Origin: Acidobacteriota bacterium
GTDB lineage: Bacteria; Acidobacteriota; Aminicenantia; Aminicenantales; Saccharicenantaceae
Direction: 5' to 3'
Length of the DNA: 64,000 nucleotides
Assembly (NCBI GenBank): GCA_039683095.1
Contig: JBDKSB010000012.1
Span: 218,293-282,292, forward strand
The notes beneath the pieces were generated by a model. That model saw nothing but the letters and a program-made list of their open reading frames with translations, did no database searches and had not been told where the DNA came from. The position numbers and the translations under genes are program-made. Positions 1 through 8,092 of this stretch are shown piece after piece. Position 1 is the stretch's first letter. Each line of letters opens with the position of its first letter.

Positions 1-995
1 CCGGTGAGGAAGTCCGATTCCTCCGATTCGATGGCTCCGAGCGCGGAGGCGTTCAGGAGCGGCTCGTAGTAGATGTTGTCGAAGATCTTCCCCTTGGCAT
101 TCTTCCCAAGGCCCGAGGCGAAGTGAAGCCTGAAGAAGGCCACAATGTAGACCGACTCCCGGTCGGCCGCGAGGTCGTCTGTACAGCGGACGTAGAGCTT
201 CTTGGACGTCGCGTCGTAATAGTAACTGCCGGCCGCCCCGTCGACGGCCGCGCTCGAGGTCTTGAGGGTGAGCGCCGTCCCGTTGTGCTCGACGGCCGTG
301 AGCGCCCGGTAGGTCGCCCCATAGGAGCCCATCAAGGGCAGATCATTCCAGTCGATTTCGTAGGTGTAGACGAGGCCCGAGGTCTTCGTCCAGCCCCGCA
401 GCTGCTCTTTCGGGGTAATCCGGAGGAGGAGGTCGCGCTGGCACGCCGGCGAGGCGACCAGGTCCTCATACGTCGCCGGGCCGAGTTCCTCCAGGTAGAC
501 GTCATCGACATAGAACGACGAGGAGGCGGCTGCCCTATTGAAGGCGCCCCAGAGCATGTTGAGATTGTCGGGAGCGGCCGGCGTCTTGAAGATGAAGGAG
601 TGCCGGGCCCAGGCCCCGGCGCTATCCAGGCCGCCCGAGTAGTCGTAGTCATAGGAGCCGCCGTTTGGCTGCCAGGTCCCATCGTCCTGCAGGTACTTGT
701 TGTACCCGCCGATCATGATCCTCGCGAAGCCGGCGACGGTCTTGCCGGCGGCCGTCCGATACCACATCGTAGCCCGGTACCAGGTCGAGGGCTTCACGAC
801 CCGGGTCTGATAGAACTCGGCCCACCCATTCGACGCGTCGACGTCGCCGCGAATGCAATATACCCCGGAATGGACAACGGTCGCCTCGCGGTTAAGGGAC
901 GACGCGCCGGTAAGAAGCTTGGTCCAGTTGGTAGGATTCGTCGCCGACGACCAGACTTCGAAGCCGCCGTCGACAAGAAGGTTCGGCCCGGGCAT
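1..995 (-). CDS. phage tail protein with CBM-like jelly-roll region (partial)
   Basis: This frame stays open from an ATG at 995 to the window edge, giving 331 residues with the C-terminus missing. The ATG follows the upstream tail gene's stop codon directly. The first 180 residues (starts MPGPNLLVDGGFEVW, later SSFYVDDVYLEE) look like the carbohydrate-binding jelly-roll (CBM_4_9-like) common in phage tail-tip and fibre proteins: a leading NLL-GGFE segment, aromatic-rich strands and a closing FYVDDV strand. Its place after the tape measure gene suggests a distal tail or host-recognition role. The function is inferred from fold-like features and position; no catalytic motif is visible. Confidence 0.75.
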   Translation of the reverse strand, partial: MPGPNLLVDGGFEVWSSATNPTNWTKLLTGASSLNREATVVHSGVYCIRGDVDASNGWAEFYQTRVVKPSTWYRATMWYRTAAGKTVAGFARIMIGGYNKYLQDDGTWQPNGGSYDYDYSGGLDSAGAWARHSFIFKTPAAPDNLNMLWGAFNRAAASSSFYVDDVYLEELGPATYEDLVASPACQRDLLLRITPKEQLRGWTKTSGLVYTYEIDWNDLPLMGSYGATYRALTAVEHNGTALTLKTSSAAVDGAAGSYYYDATSKKLYVRCTDDLAADRESVYIVAFFRLHFASGLGKNAKGKIFDNIYYEPLLNASALGAIESEESDFLT

Positions 996-1745
996 CTACA
1001 GGACCTCCCTCATGGTGAGGGCCGCACTCCGCCGCTTCATGTAGATATAGCCATACTCGGGGAGCTCCTCGAGCCGGACATACGCGGTGAGGTCGTGCGC
1101 GCCATCCGTCTCGATCTCGTTGCCGTAGTCTGCGATAACCCAGAAGAATTCCTTGAGGCCCACGGCCTTGACCAAATTCTCGATCTCGTCTGGGAGTACG
1201 TTCGACCAACCGAACGTGTAGATGTGATAGGAGGACTTATCCTCGAAGGCTTCGGCGCCGTCTGTCGATTCCGAGATGACGGTCGGGTCGACGAGGCGTC
1301 GGGTGTGGGAGGAGAAGTTCCGTTCCGGAGACGGGGCGGTGCCGATGTAGACCCGGCCGATTGAGACATAGCCGTCCGGGTTCGCGGGGTCAGCAAACGT
1401 GAACCTCCACCAGCGGTAGGACTGGTTCGCGGCCCAGAGATAGAGGATATCCCTGGCGTTCCAGGTCATCGTGACATCTACGCTCGGCGCCGTCCAGACG
1501 TCGGTCGCATTGGCCTGGACATGGACCGTCGCGCCCGACGTCAGGTTGTGGCCGGTGATGATGACAGCCAGGATCGCCTTGGCCGAGCCCAGGTCGAACT
1601 TCAGCCACTCCGACGTGCAGCCAGTCGCGCGCCAGGGCTTTGAGCGCCAGGCACTCTGGACGTTCGCGGCCGGCAGGGTCGCGACCGCCGAGGAGGCCGA
1701 AACAATGCCGGCATCCGAATGGTTGGTGTAGCAGAAGCGGATCAT
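996..1745 (-). CDS. phage tail protein, discoidin-like
   Basis: A 249-residue protein whose ATG overlaps the tape measure stop codon (ATGA), so the two are probably translationally coupled. The first 150 residues (EWLKFDLGSAKAILAVIITGHN, then SYRWWRFTFADP) match the pattern of F5/8 type C (discoidin-like) domains: a W-x-x-FDLG strand, an early I-x-G-HN element and an RWWRF strand near the end. Such domains bind glycans, and phages use them in distal tail or adhesion proteins. The gene sits between the tape measure and another carbohydrate-binding-like tail gene, so a role at the tail tip is likely. The assignment is by pattern only. Confidence 0.7.
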   Translation of the reverse strand: MIRFCYTNHSDAGIVSASSAVATLPAANVQSAWRSKPWRATGCTSEWLKFDLGSAKAILAVIITGHNLTSGATVHVQANATDVWTAPSVDVTMTWNARDILYLWAANQSYRWWRFTFADPANPDGYVSIGRVYIGTAPSPERNFSSHTRRLVDPTVISESTDGAEAFEDKSSYHIYTFGWSNVLPDEIENLVKAVGLKEFFWVIADYGNEIETDGAHDLTAYVRLEELPEYGYIYMKRRSAALTMREVL

Positions 1746-3685
1746 GCCTCACTCCTCACGAGCGTCCGGACGTTCATCCCGCCGCGGCCGCGGCTCGAGA
1801 GCTTGTTGATGCTCGGGAGCAGGGCCCGGCCGACCTGCTTGCCGTCCATATAAAGGTTGATGATGGCCGGGAGGGTTGCCGCCTCCGCGCTCCTGGCCGC
1901 CACGCCTTCCCTAGCCGCGGCCGGCGCCGTCAGCTGGGCCATCTGTACGATCTGAATAAGCTTCTTCTCCGGCAGCACATACTCGGTCCCGTGGCCGATC
2001 TCGGCAATCGTAGGCTTGGTGAAGACGCCGCCCTGCTCGAACTTCAGGATCTTCGAGAACAGGGCGTTGATGATGGCGAACGATCCAGCCGCGACGGGCA
2101 AAGCTACGAACCAGGGCATCGAGCCGAAGATGCTAGCCAAGGCGCCCGACTGGGCCTCGCCCTGCTTGGCTGTCTTGACGACCTTCGATTCCCATATGTA
2201 CTTGAGGACCATCGCCTCGATCCCGCTGATGGCCGATTTAACGAAGTTGGAGAAGACCTTACCGACGTTGTCCACGACCGTCGCATTGGCGTCCCCGAAA
2301 GAAACAAGGCCGGCCGTCATCGATTGCATGGCCGCGTCCCAGACCGAGGCCATCCCCTCTGCCTCGGTCTTCGCGTCGGCCGTCCCAGTCTTGATACCTT
2401 CAAAGAGGCCCGGGACCTTCTCGGTGAAGTTCACGACCTGGCCGGTCATCCCGCCGATCATGTCGCCGAGGGAGCCCAGGTTGTCGTTGACGGGGGCAGA
2501 TATCGACACAGAGCCGAGCATCCGGAGCCAGCGGATCTCCCGCTCGAGGGCCTCGTCTGACTCGGAGAGCTTGGCGTTCAGATCCTTGGTTGCCTCCGTG
2601 TGCGATCGTGTCCCTTTCTCGGCCGCCGCCCAGCCATCCTTAAGGGCCTTCAGTTTCGCGATGGTCCCCGCCCGCTCCTTGTTCCATTCCGCCTCGAGCT
2701 CCTTGCCGTAGGCACCCTCCCCGATAAGCTTAATGAGCGTCTCGTAGTTGTAGTTGTAGAGGGTCGCCAGGTTCCGGACGTACTCCTGTGTCCGGCCGGC
2801 CCGGGCCGTGATTAGGAAGAAAGTGTCCGCGTAGACTTCATTTGTCTTCGCGTTTCGGGCAGCCCGTCCGTCGACGTCCTCAAGCTGCTGGTTGAGACCG
2901 GCCAGTTTGGCGACCAGATTGCCGACGGCCTGTGCCCCGGCCGAGATCGCCGGAAGGAAGGCATTCCCGAGCTTCTCCTTGGCATCAGAGATCGTGTTCC
3001 TCATCTGGGCCAGGCTTCCCTCGGCCGTATTGGTCTGGGCCGTGGCCCGTTGGAAGAGCCCTTCGAGCTTCTCCATCAACGCGGCCCGCTTCTCCTCGAG
3101 CGGCAGGGTCTCATCGACCTTGATGCCATAGCGCTGAAGGGCCTGGAAGTTCCCCTCCATCGCTTTCGTGACCATCATCGCCGCGGAGTCGAGATCGATC
3201 CCCAGGGCCGAGGCAAGCCCGACCGTGCTCCGGGTCGCCTTTTTAATGCCCTCCTCATCGAGGTCGGTCATCTGCGCCAGGAGCGTCTCAGTCTTCTTGA
3301 TTGCCTCGTCGTCGTATATGGTCTTCCGCTGAAGCTCCGAGGCATAGGCAGAGAGATCTTCGGCCAAGCCCGGGACGGTCCGGCCCGTGATCGCGAGCGC
3401 GGAGTTGAGCGCGCTGTCAACCCGTTCGGCCTCCATCCCGGCCTCGGCCACGCTGACGATCTGATCCTTGACGAACGCGAGGCTCTTCTTGATGGCGTCG
3501 GCAGCTAGGCTCGCCGCGGTGAAGGACGGAATCAGATGCCCGGAGAGTTCCTGGCCGAAGGACTGGCCCTTGCCCCGCGCGCCCTCCGTCTGCTTCCCCA
3601 GGGCCTCGACCGCCTTGTCAAAGTTCTCGACGTTCTTGACCGCGCCGGCGCTGTCGACGGTGATGACATACTTGATATCCGCCAT
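1742..3685 (-). CDS. phage tail tape measure protein
   Basis: A 647-residue protein that sets tail length and is threaded through the tail tube. It has long helical, Ala/Lys/Glu-rich segments and hydrophobic stretches around residues 490-550 (including WFVALPVAAGSFAIINALF), typical of tape measure proteins. The segment EQGGVFTKPTIAEIGHGTEYVLPEKK near residues 560-590 is a common C-terminal tape measure motif. It lies directly downstream of the frameshifted tail chaperone pair, the usual place in long-tailed phages. At 647 residues it predicts a short tail of very roughly 100 nm, using the common rule of about 1.5 angstroms per residue. Confidence 0.9.
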   Translation of the reverse strand: MADIKYVITVDSAGAVKNVENFDKAVEALGKQTEGARGKGQSFGQELSGHLIPSFTAASLAADAIKKSLAFVKDQIVSVAEAGMEAERVDSALNSALAITGRTVPGLAEDLSAYASELQRKTIYDDEAIKKTETLLAQMTDLDEEGIKKATRSTVGLASALGIDLDSAAMMVTKAMEGNFQALQRYGIKVDETLPLEEKRAALMEKLEGLFQRATAQTNTAEGSLAQMRNTISDAKEKLGNAFLPAISAGAQAVGNLVAKLAGLNQQLEDVDGRAARNAKTNEVYADTFFLITARAGRTQEYVRNLATLYNYNYETLIKLIGEGAYGKELEAEWNKERAGTIAKLKALKDGWAAAEKGTRSHTEATKDLNAKLSESDEALEREIRWLRMLGSVSISAPVNDNLGSLGDMIGGMTGQVVNFTEKVPGLFEGIKTGTADAKTEAEGMASVWDAAMQSMTAGLVSFGDANATVVDNVGKVFSNFVKSAISGIEAMVLKYIWESKVVKTAKQGEAQSGALASIFGSMPWFVALPVAAGSFAIINALFSKILKFEQGGVFTKPTIAEIGHGTEYVLPEKKLIQIVQMAQLTAPAAAREGVAARSAEAATLPAIINLYMDGKQVGRALLPSINKLSSRGRGGMNVRTLVRSEA

Positions 3686-3686
3686 G

Positions 3687-4022
3687 TCACGATCCCTTTG
3701 CTGCCTTGGCCTTCTCCAGGCCTACGCGCTCGAACGTCTCATAGATGAGCCCCGCGGCCCGGACAAAGAACGCCCGGGCCGCCCCCTTCAGCCCTTCCTC
3801 GAGGAGGAACGGGCCGAGCGCGCCGGCGGCCAGGGTGAAGCCGTTGACGTTCTCCTGGTACCAGTTCCAGCATGCGATCTCGAACGCGCTCATCTTCTCC
3901 CCAGCCGCCTCCATCCGGCAGTTATCGCATCCCCCTGTGTCCTCCCCTACCTCGTGCCGGTGATCCTCCGGCCGGAGGAGCCGCGGCCAGGATCCCTCGT
4001 AGAGCTCGAGGTAGCGGATCAG
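3687..4022 (-). CDS. tail assembly chaperone C-terminal extension (gpT-like), made by -1 frameshift
   Basis: This segment continues the upstream chaperone in the -1 frame after the slippery site at 4022-4028. The joined product would be about 232 residues (121 plus 111). The added part begins LIRYLELYEGSW and contains a Cys pair (CDNC) and an aromatic stretch (ACWNWYQENVNGF). No good start codon with a ribosome site opens it: the ATG at 4181 lies deep inside the chaperone gene. A second possible start is the internal Met of MSAFEIACWNW. In lambda and many other tailed phages the equivalent gpGT binds the tape measure during tail assembly, and the gene order here is the same. Confidence 0.75.
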   Translation of the reverse strand: MIRYLELYEGSWPRLLRPEDHRHEVGEDTGGCDNCRMEAAGEKMSAFEIACWNWYQENVNGFTLAAGALGPFLLEEGLKGAARAFFVRAAGLIYETFERVGLEKAKAAKGS

Positions 4023-4384
4023 TTTTTTAGGAAGTTCCCCTCGTTCTGGACGAACTCGAAGAGCGCGATCCCGAGCAAGACGCCGTCCGGGATAATCTCC
4101 TTGCCGGCCGCATCGCGCTTCGCCTTGATCGGGAGTGCGACGAGCTGCGGCAGGAGCTTGCCCTTCGTCGCGGCGTCGCACTCCCAGGGCGTCCCGTCGT
4201 CATGGGCAAGGTTCCAGGCTACGATCGCTTCGGCCAGAAAGACACGGACCTTGTCGCTCAGCTTCATCCAGCGGTGGTCGAGGGCGATCCGGTCCTTGGC
4301 CACGTACTCGACCTCAAACCGGAGTTCCCCGTCGTCGGTCTCGAACGTGACCTCCGCCGTGGGTTTGATCTCTTTCAGTTCCAC
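4019..4384 (-). CDS. phage tail assembly chaperone (gpG-like)
   Basis: A 121-residue protein beginning MELKEIKPTAEVTFETDDG. Its N-terminal beta-rich part and helical C-terminal half (FLAEAIVAWNLAHDDG, then GIALFEFVQNEGNFLKN) resemble small tail chaperones of siphoviruses. It ends exactly at the slippery sequence that allows the longer G-T fusion. It lies 9 bases below the tail tube gene and above the tape measure. Such chaperones coat the tape measure before the tube assembles. The call rests on position, size and the frameshift site more than on sequence. Confidence 0.8.
   Translation of the reverse strand: MELKEIKPTAEVTFETDDGELRFEVEYVAKDRIALDHRWMKLSDKVRVFLAEAIVAWNLAHDDGTPWECDAATKGKLLPQLVALPIKAKRDAAGKEIIPDGVLLGIALFEFVQNEGNFLKN
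4022..4028 (-). promoter_or_regulatory. programmed -1 ribosomal frameshift site (A AAA AAC)
   Basis: On the minus strand the zero-frame codons are CTA AAA AAC TGA. The heptamer A AAA AAC is in the exact X XXY YYZ register needed for simultaneous tRNA slippage, and the zero-frame stop follows at once. After slippage the next codon is CTG and the -1 frame stays open for 111 codons. The G-rich sequence just downstream could form a stimulatory hairpin, which I did not fold. The site lies between the tail tube and tape measure genes, where such signals are conserved in tailed phages. Confidence 0.85.
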
Positions 4385-4393
4385 GGCTCCTCC

Positions 4394-5434
4394 TTACGCC
4401 AGCAGGGACGTCGCCCGGGTGTTCATCAGGTCGGCATAGACGGGGAGCGTCAGGCCGGTCATGCCCGTGGGAGCGGCGTCCGCCTCGAGACCGCGGAGGA
4501 TGACCTTGGCCGGAATGATCTTCGAGTCGGCGAATTCGACGTCCTCGATGACGAGCCGCGGCAGCTGGAACTTCTTGTAGTAGTAATAGGTCGAGGCGAT
4601 CAGGGGACCGGTGATGACCACGTCGGCCTTGTACTCGCTCGCGGCGGTCCAGGCGGCGAACCACGCGGCGTTGACCGCGTCCATCCGGGCGAACTCTAGC
4701 ATGAGCTTCACCTTCGGCTTCGCGTTCTCGAGGGATTCGATGATGGCCTGGCTCCCGGCAACATGCTCCCCGTCGAAGGAGCGCTCGATCTCCAGATTGA
4801 ACGCCTTGGGTTTGAGCACGTCAGTCGGCGTCGCGAGGCCGGCGCCCGCCTGGGCATTCATGCGAAAGACGGCCTGGTAGGCCTTCGCCCGATGGTGGGC
4901 GTTGGCCGGGACCGTGACCGAGGACATGGACGTGATCACGGAGGAGTTGTCGATGACCCGCGAGCCCCGGACCGAATAGCTCGACCGGATGAGTCCGTTG
5001 TTGAACGAGAAGGCGGCCTTCATGACCTTGATCGACGGCACGACGTGGATCTTCGTCCCCTTCTCCGTCGCGTAGGTCGCGAACAGGCCGGCGACCGAGT
5101 CCTTCAGGGACAGCGCGTGGAGATAGGCCGACGTCGCGGCCTGCTGCGCCGGGGCCGCGGTGGTCCCCATGAGAAGCGCGAGGAGGACATTCTCCAGGCC
5201 GTCATAGCGATCGTCGAAGTCGAGCTGAAAGTCTGAGGGGTTGATGTTGCCGACATCCAGGTTCTTCGCGTGCGCCGTGGCCGACTCGTCCTCGAGCATG
5301 GCCACCCCGAGCTTAGGGGCGCCCGGGTTCAGGACATAGATACCGTTGCCGGCGGCGTTGACGTCGACCTCGGTGTCCCAGGTCACGCCCTTCTTGATGG
5401 CTGTCTTGTTCAGCCTGGCTTCGATATCGCCCAT
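4394..5434 (-). CDS. phage major tail tube protein
   Basis: A 346-residue protein starting MGDIEARLNKTAIKKGVTW. The opening N-x-T-x-I-K-K-G-x-x-W-x-T pattern, the repeated strand segments and the length fit the tail tube family of siphoviruses, which forms stacked hexameric rings. The C-terminal half looks like a second, tandem tube-like module (FNLEIERSFDGEHV, later LPRLVIEDVEFADSK), which would explain a length above the usual 150-200 residues. It stands just before the tail chaperone pair, as in most long-tailed phages. Confidence 0.85.
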   Translation of the reverse strand: MGDIEARLNKTAIKKGVTWDTEVDVNAAGNGIYVLNPGAPKLGVAMLEDESATAHAKNLDVGNINPSDFQLDFDDRYDGLENVLLALLMGTTAAPAQQAATSAYLHALSLKDSVAGLFATYATEKGTKIHVVPSIKVMKAAFSFNNGLIRSSYSVRGSRVIDNSSVITSMSSVTVPANAHHRAKAYQAVFRMNAQAGAGLATPTDVLKPKAFNLEIERSFDGEHVAGSQAIIESLENAKPKVKLMLEFARMDAVNAAWFAAWTAASEYKADVVITGPLIASTYYYYKKFQLPRLVIEDVEFADSKIIPAKVILRGLEADAAPTGMTGLTLPVYADLMNTRATSLLA

Positions 5435-5435
5435 G

Positions 5436-5615
5436 TCAGACCTCCTCGCCGCTGTGCGCGGCCTTCTTCTGCTTGACTTCCGCGGCGTCGCCGTCGCGGA
5501 CCCAGACCTTCGCGGCTTCGTCGGGAATCCCGAGCTCGGCCGTGTCGATCACGTCTCCCGGCTTCGCGAGAACCCGGTCCAGGTGCTGTGCCGGGCCCTT
5601 CCACTTGATGACCAT
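5436..5615 (-). CDS. small phage protein between tail terminator-like and tail tube genes
   Basis: A 59-residue protein starting MVIKWKGPAQHLDRVLAKPG. The ATG at 5615 has a strong AGGAGG ribosome site six bases upstream, and the TGA stop lies 2 bases before the tail tube start codon. The composition is hydrophilic, with a basic then acidic C-terminus (KQKKAAHSGEEV). Many siphoviruses carry a similarly small protein of unknown role here. I cannot assign a function. Codon use and third-position GC match the flanking structural genes. Confidence 0.75.
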   Translation of the reverse strand: MVIKWKGPAQHLDRVLAKPGDVIDTAELGIPDEAAKVWVRDGDAAEVKQKKAAHSGEEV

Positions 5616-5630
5616 GTTGCCTCCTGTCCT

Positions 5631-6101
5631 TTATGCTCCGAAGGGGTCGCCGGCGATCTGGACCAGGAACTCCTGCCAGAAGTAGCCGAGCCCGCTCGCA
5701 ACGTTCTCGCCCTCGTCCGTCCAGCTGCGCCCGACGCGCACGTAGACGGTCAGGGTCCCGAGCGCGCCGGCCGTGGCCCCGTCCCTCGAGTCCGTGTCGA
5801 CGGCCCTGCGGACGTCCGCCAGGGCATGCTCCATCTCCGTCACGGTGTCGGTCGCGGACTTGACGACGCCCTCGACGACCACGGCGAACTCTTCCCGGTA
5901 CTCGCCGGCGTCCTCTTCGGGGGCCTGGCCGTCGCTCGCGTGGACGCCGTAGACCGGGAAGGCGATGGCCTCATTCGGGGCGATCCATCGCCTCGCGACC
6001 TGGCCGGTCGTCTTCCAGAACGAGTCGCCTTCGACGATCGCCTGGAGGACGACGATGATGCGGTCGATGACCTGGAGGCGGAGCGGCTTCACGGGCGCCA
6101 T
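5631..6101 (-). CDS. tail terminator / tail completion-like protein
   Basis: A 156-residue protein (starts MAPVKPLRLQVIDRIIVVLQ) located between the gp10-like connector gene and the tail genes, where tail terminator proteins are usually coded. The pattern of an N-terminal helix, a central strand region (EFAVVVEGVV, LTVYVRVG) and a C-terminal helix agrees with the small alpha-beta fold of these proteins. In related phages this protein caps the tail tube and joins it to the head. The sequence match is weak, so position carries most of the weight. Confidence 0.6.
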   Translation of the reverse strand: MAPVKPLRLQVIDRIIVVLQAIVEGDSFWKTTGQVARRWIAPNEAIAFPVYGVHASDGQAPEEDAGEYREEFAVVVEGVVKSATDTVTEMEHALADVRRAVDTDSRDGATAGALGTLTVYVRVGRSWTDEGENVASGLGYFWQEFLVQIAGDPFGA

Positions 6102-6102
6102 G

Positions 6103-6639
6103 TCACTTCACCCCGGCCATTCCCTGGGCCACCTTGAGGACGTGGTCCGGGTCCATCATCTCGCTCAGGTCCCGCTCCCGGTACTCGAGCACCCCGGAAA
6201 ACCACTTCGTCTCCGGGATCTTGACGTCGAGCTTCTTCTTCGAGGTCAGGGCGATCCCCCTGTACATCTCGTTCCCGGTCTCCTTGAACATGAACCAGGC
6301 CCAACGCCTCATGCGCTTGGTGACCCGGGGGTGCGTCGTCCCGCCCTCGTCCTGGATCTTCGCGTACCGGACGCTCTGCGTCCCCCCGATCCCTGTGCCG
6401 ACGACGACGGTCCAGCGGTCCTCCTCGGCACCGACGAGCTTGTCGATGTTCCGGGCGAGCTGGCCGGTCTTCTTCTTCCAGGGGCTGATGGACTTCTGCA
6501 TCGCCCGGGCCCGCATCTTCAGGATCCGGACGGTGTCGGACGCCCACTCCGTCGCGACGAACTTGTGAGCCCGGTTGAGCTTGAGAAGGGTCGCCGTCTG
6601 CCGGATGGCCCCGGAGAAGTCCGCGGTGATCTGGGTCAT
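6103..6639 (-). CDS. HK97 gp10-like head-tail connector / minor tail protein
   Basis: A 178-residue protein starting MTQITADFSGAIRQTATLL at 6639; the ATG overlaps the upstream stop (ATGA). An in-frame ATG at 6771 lies inside the upstream gene and is unlikely. The central sequence VGTGIGGTQSVRYAKIQDEGGTTHP matches the G-x-x-Y-A-x-x-x-x-G-G-x-x-x-P pattern of HK97 gp10-like putative tail-component proteins, which sit at the head-tail interface. The basic helix KKKTGQLARNIDKL before it is also typical. Neighbours on both sides are head-tail joining genes. Confidence 0.8.
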   Translation of the reverse strand: MTQITADFSGAIRQTATLLKLNRAHKFVATEWASDTVRILKMRARAMQKSISPWKKKTGQLARNIDKLVGAEEDRWTVVVGTGIGGTQSVRYAKIQDEGGTTHPRVTKRMRRWAWFMFKETGNEMYRGIALTSKKKLDVKIPETKWFSGVLEYRERDLSEMMDPDHVLKVAQGMAGVK

Positions 6640-7238
6640 ACGCGGTACCTCCGGTACTTCTGGAGGATCTCTTCGACCTCCTTGAGGAGGCCTCGCTCGA
6701 CGTGGCTCGTCGACCCGTCCGGGAAGCTGCGCGATGTCTCGCCCCACTCGCTGCCCTGGGACTTCTTCCACTCGCGGGCGACCTGGATCATGCAGCCGAG
6801 CTTCAGGTCGGCCGGCAGGGCCGTCTCCCCCGTCCCCGGGCTCGCGCCCTGGACGACGTAGCCGGCCGCGTAGGTGATCTTGACGGTCTGCCTGCCGCGG
6901 AGCCAGACCCCTCCGACCCGGTGGACGATCCCCGAGGCGTGGTCGACGACGTAGTCGGCCGCCGCGCCCTCGGTGAGCAGGACCCCGTCCTCGTAGATCG
7001 AGGTGATCGAGATGACCGGGTAATTCGGTAGGAAGAGATCCGTCTTCCCGTTCCCGTCGAAGTACTGGTCCGTGTAGGTCGTCTTCGCCAGCGTCCGCCC
7101 GATGCGGCTGTTGAACATCTCCGAGACGGAATCGATGAGCAGCTCGAAGAGGCTGTCGTTCCCGGTGCCGGAATACTCCGGCCCCAGGTACGTCTTGAAC
7201 TGGGCGGCTGTGATCAGGGAGGACGCGGCAACGGACAT
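6636..7238 (-). CDS. phage head-tail connector (gp6-like)
   Basis: A 200-residue protein starting MSVAASSLITAAQFKTYLG at 7238. The segment FELLIDSVSEMFNSRIGRTL, followed by YFDGNGKTDLFLPNYPVISI and TSIYEDG, matches the gp6-like connector fold: N-terminal helices that define the binding ring, then a strand region with P-V-x-S-I. These proteins form a ring beneath the portal after packaging. The open frame extends upstream to 7448 but runs through the preceding gene, so the internal ATG is preferred. The next gene overlaps by four bases. Confidence 0.8.
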   Translation of the reverse strand: MSVAASSLITAAQFKTYLGPEYSGTGNDSLFELLIDSVSEMFNSRIGRTLAKTTYTDQYFDGNGKTDLFLPNYPVISITSIYEDGVLLTEGAAADYVVDHASGIVHRVGGVWLRGRQTVKITYAAGYVVQGASPGTGETALPADLKLGCMIQVAREWKKSQGSEWGETSRSFPDGSTSHVERGLLKEVEEILQKYRRYRV

Positions 7239-7239
7239 G

Positions 7240-7596
7240 CTACTTCCCCTGGCCCTTGGCGCCTTTGTTCTCGGGGGCGCCCGGGTCCATCTTGTTGGCC
7301 GGAGCTCCGCCCTCCATCTTTCCCTCGGCCACGGGGACGGCCCTCTTGTCCTTGACCAGGACCGTGGCGATGTGGGCGGGCAGCTCCACGGTTTCCTTTG
7401 CCTTGAACGACTCCGGATGGATGCCGTCCCGGCAGACCGTGTAATCAATGTTGAGCTTGACCTTCATGGTCTCCTCCTGCGGCTCGGCCGGGATCTCCCT
7501 CCCGTCCAGGGTCGTGCGGCGGACCCTCGTGGGGACCGTCAGCGGCTTCCCGTCGAACGGATCGAAGTCCTTTTCGGCCGGCGCTGTCTTTCTCAT
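7240..7596 (-). CDS. small phage structural-region protein
   Basis: A 118-residue protein if it starts at 7596 (MRKTAPAEKDFDPFDG), or 75 residues from the ATG at 7467 (MKVKLNIDYTVCRDG). The inner start has a far better ribosome site (AGGAGGAG six bases upstream). The upstream segment nevertheless has coding-like codon use. The C-terminus is low-complexity, rich in Gly, Lys and Pro (GAPENKGAKGQGK). It sits just past a predicted terminator and before the head-tail connector. No family is recognised. Confidence 0.65.
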   Translation of the reverse strand: MRKTAPAEKDFDPFDGKPLTVPTRVRRTTLDGREIPAEPQEETMKVKLNIDYTVCRDGIHPESFKAKETVELPAHIATVLVKDKRAVPVAEGKMEGGAPANKMDPGAPENKGAKGQGK

Positions 7597-7605
7597 GTTT
7601 CACTG

Positions 7606-7640
7606 AAAAGAGGAGGGGGCCCGGGTTCCGAGCCCCCTCC
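7606..7640 (-). terminator. intrinsic terminator after the capsid gene block
   Basis: Positions 7632-7640 and 7612-7620 are a perfect 9-base inverted repeat (GGAGGGGGC / GCCCCCTCC) with an 11-base loop. On the minus strand the stem is followed by TCTTTT. It lies between the small capsid-associated gene and the connector genes. A terminator here would raise capsid transcript levels over tail transcripts, a common phage arrangement, with partial read-through to the tail genes. Confidence 0.7.
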
Positions 7641-7670
7641 AATCGTTCATGCCGCTGCCTGCCCTCTGCG

Positions 7671-8054
7671 CTAGACGGCCGGCGCGTGCCGGGGAGCGCC
7701 CTTGATGACGGCGGCCCAGCCGATGCCCGTGCCGCCCGTGGTGTCGACCCGGAGGTACCGCTTGGAGCCCTTGTACCCGAAGGTCTTGATCTCGTTGTCC
7801 GTGGCCTGGAGGAGCGTGGGCTCCGTCCCGATGAGGTCGGCGTCGGCGACCGCCGCGGCGTCCGCCAGGTTGGCCGTGTCCCCCTCCATGAGCTGGAAGG
7901 GCATGTCCACGGTGAGGGCCCCTGAGCCGCAGACGATGAGAGCGCCGTCGAAACCCTTGAGGTCGATGATGGCGTCCCCGGTCTTGGCGGCCGCGCCGAG
8001 GGCGGCCGGGTAGATGGAGTACTCGGCCTTGAGGTCGTGGTAAAGATCTTTCAT
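7671..8054 (-). CDS. small head protein downstream of the major capsid gene
   Basis: A 127-residue protein starting MKDLYHDLKAEYSIYPAALG. It contains a beta-rich core (FDGALIVCGSGALTVDMPFQ) and ends with YKGSKRYLRVDTT followed by a Gly-rich strand. Proteins of this size and pattern follow the major capsid gene in many HK97-type phages and are thought to decorate or stabilise the head, although a function is rarely proven. The gene is 38 bases below the capsid gene and directly above the predicted terminator, so it is likely made at high level with the capsid. Confidence 0.65.
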   Translation of the reverse strand: MKDLYHDLKAEYSIYPAALGAAAKTGDAIIDLKGFDGALIVCGSGALTVDMPFQLMEGDTANLADAAAVADADLIGTEPTLLQATDNEIKTFGYKGSKRYLRVDTTGGTGIGWAAVIKGAPRHAPAV

Positions 8055-8092
8055 GGTGTCTCTCGCTTTCCTTTCAGTTCAGAGACTCGCCT

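Noticed and set aside
3687-4181. Separate gene starting at the ATG at 4181
   Set aside because: Its first 53 codons overlap the tail chaperone in another frame and look random (Arg/Pro-rich); the frameshift explanation fits the site and the family.
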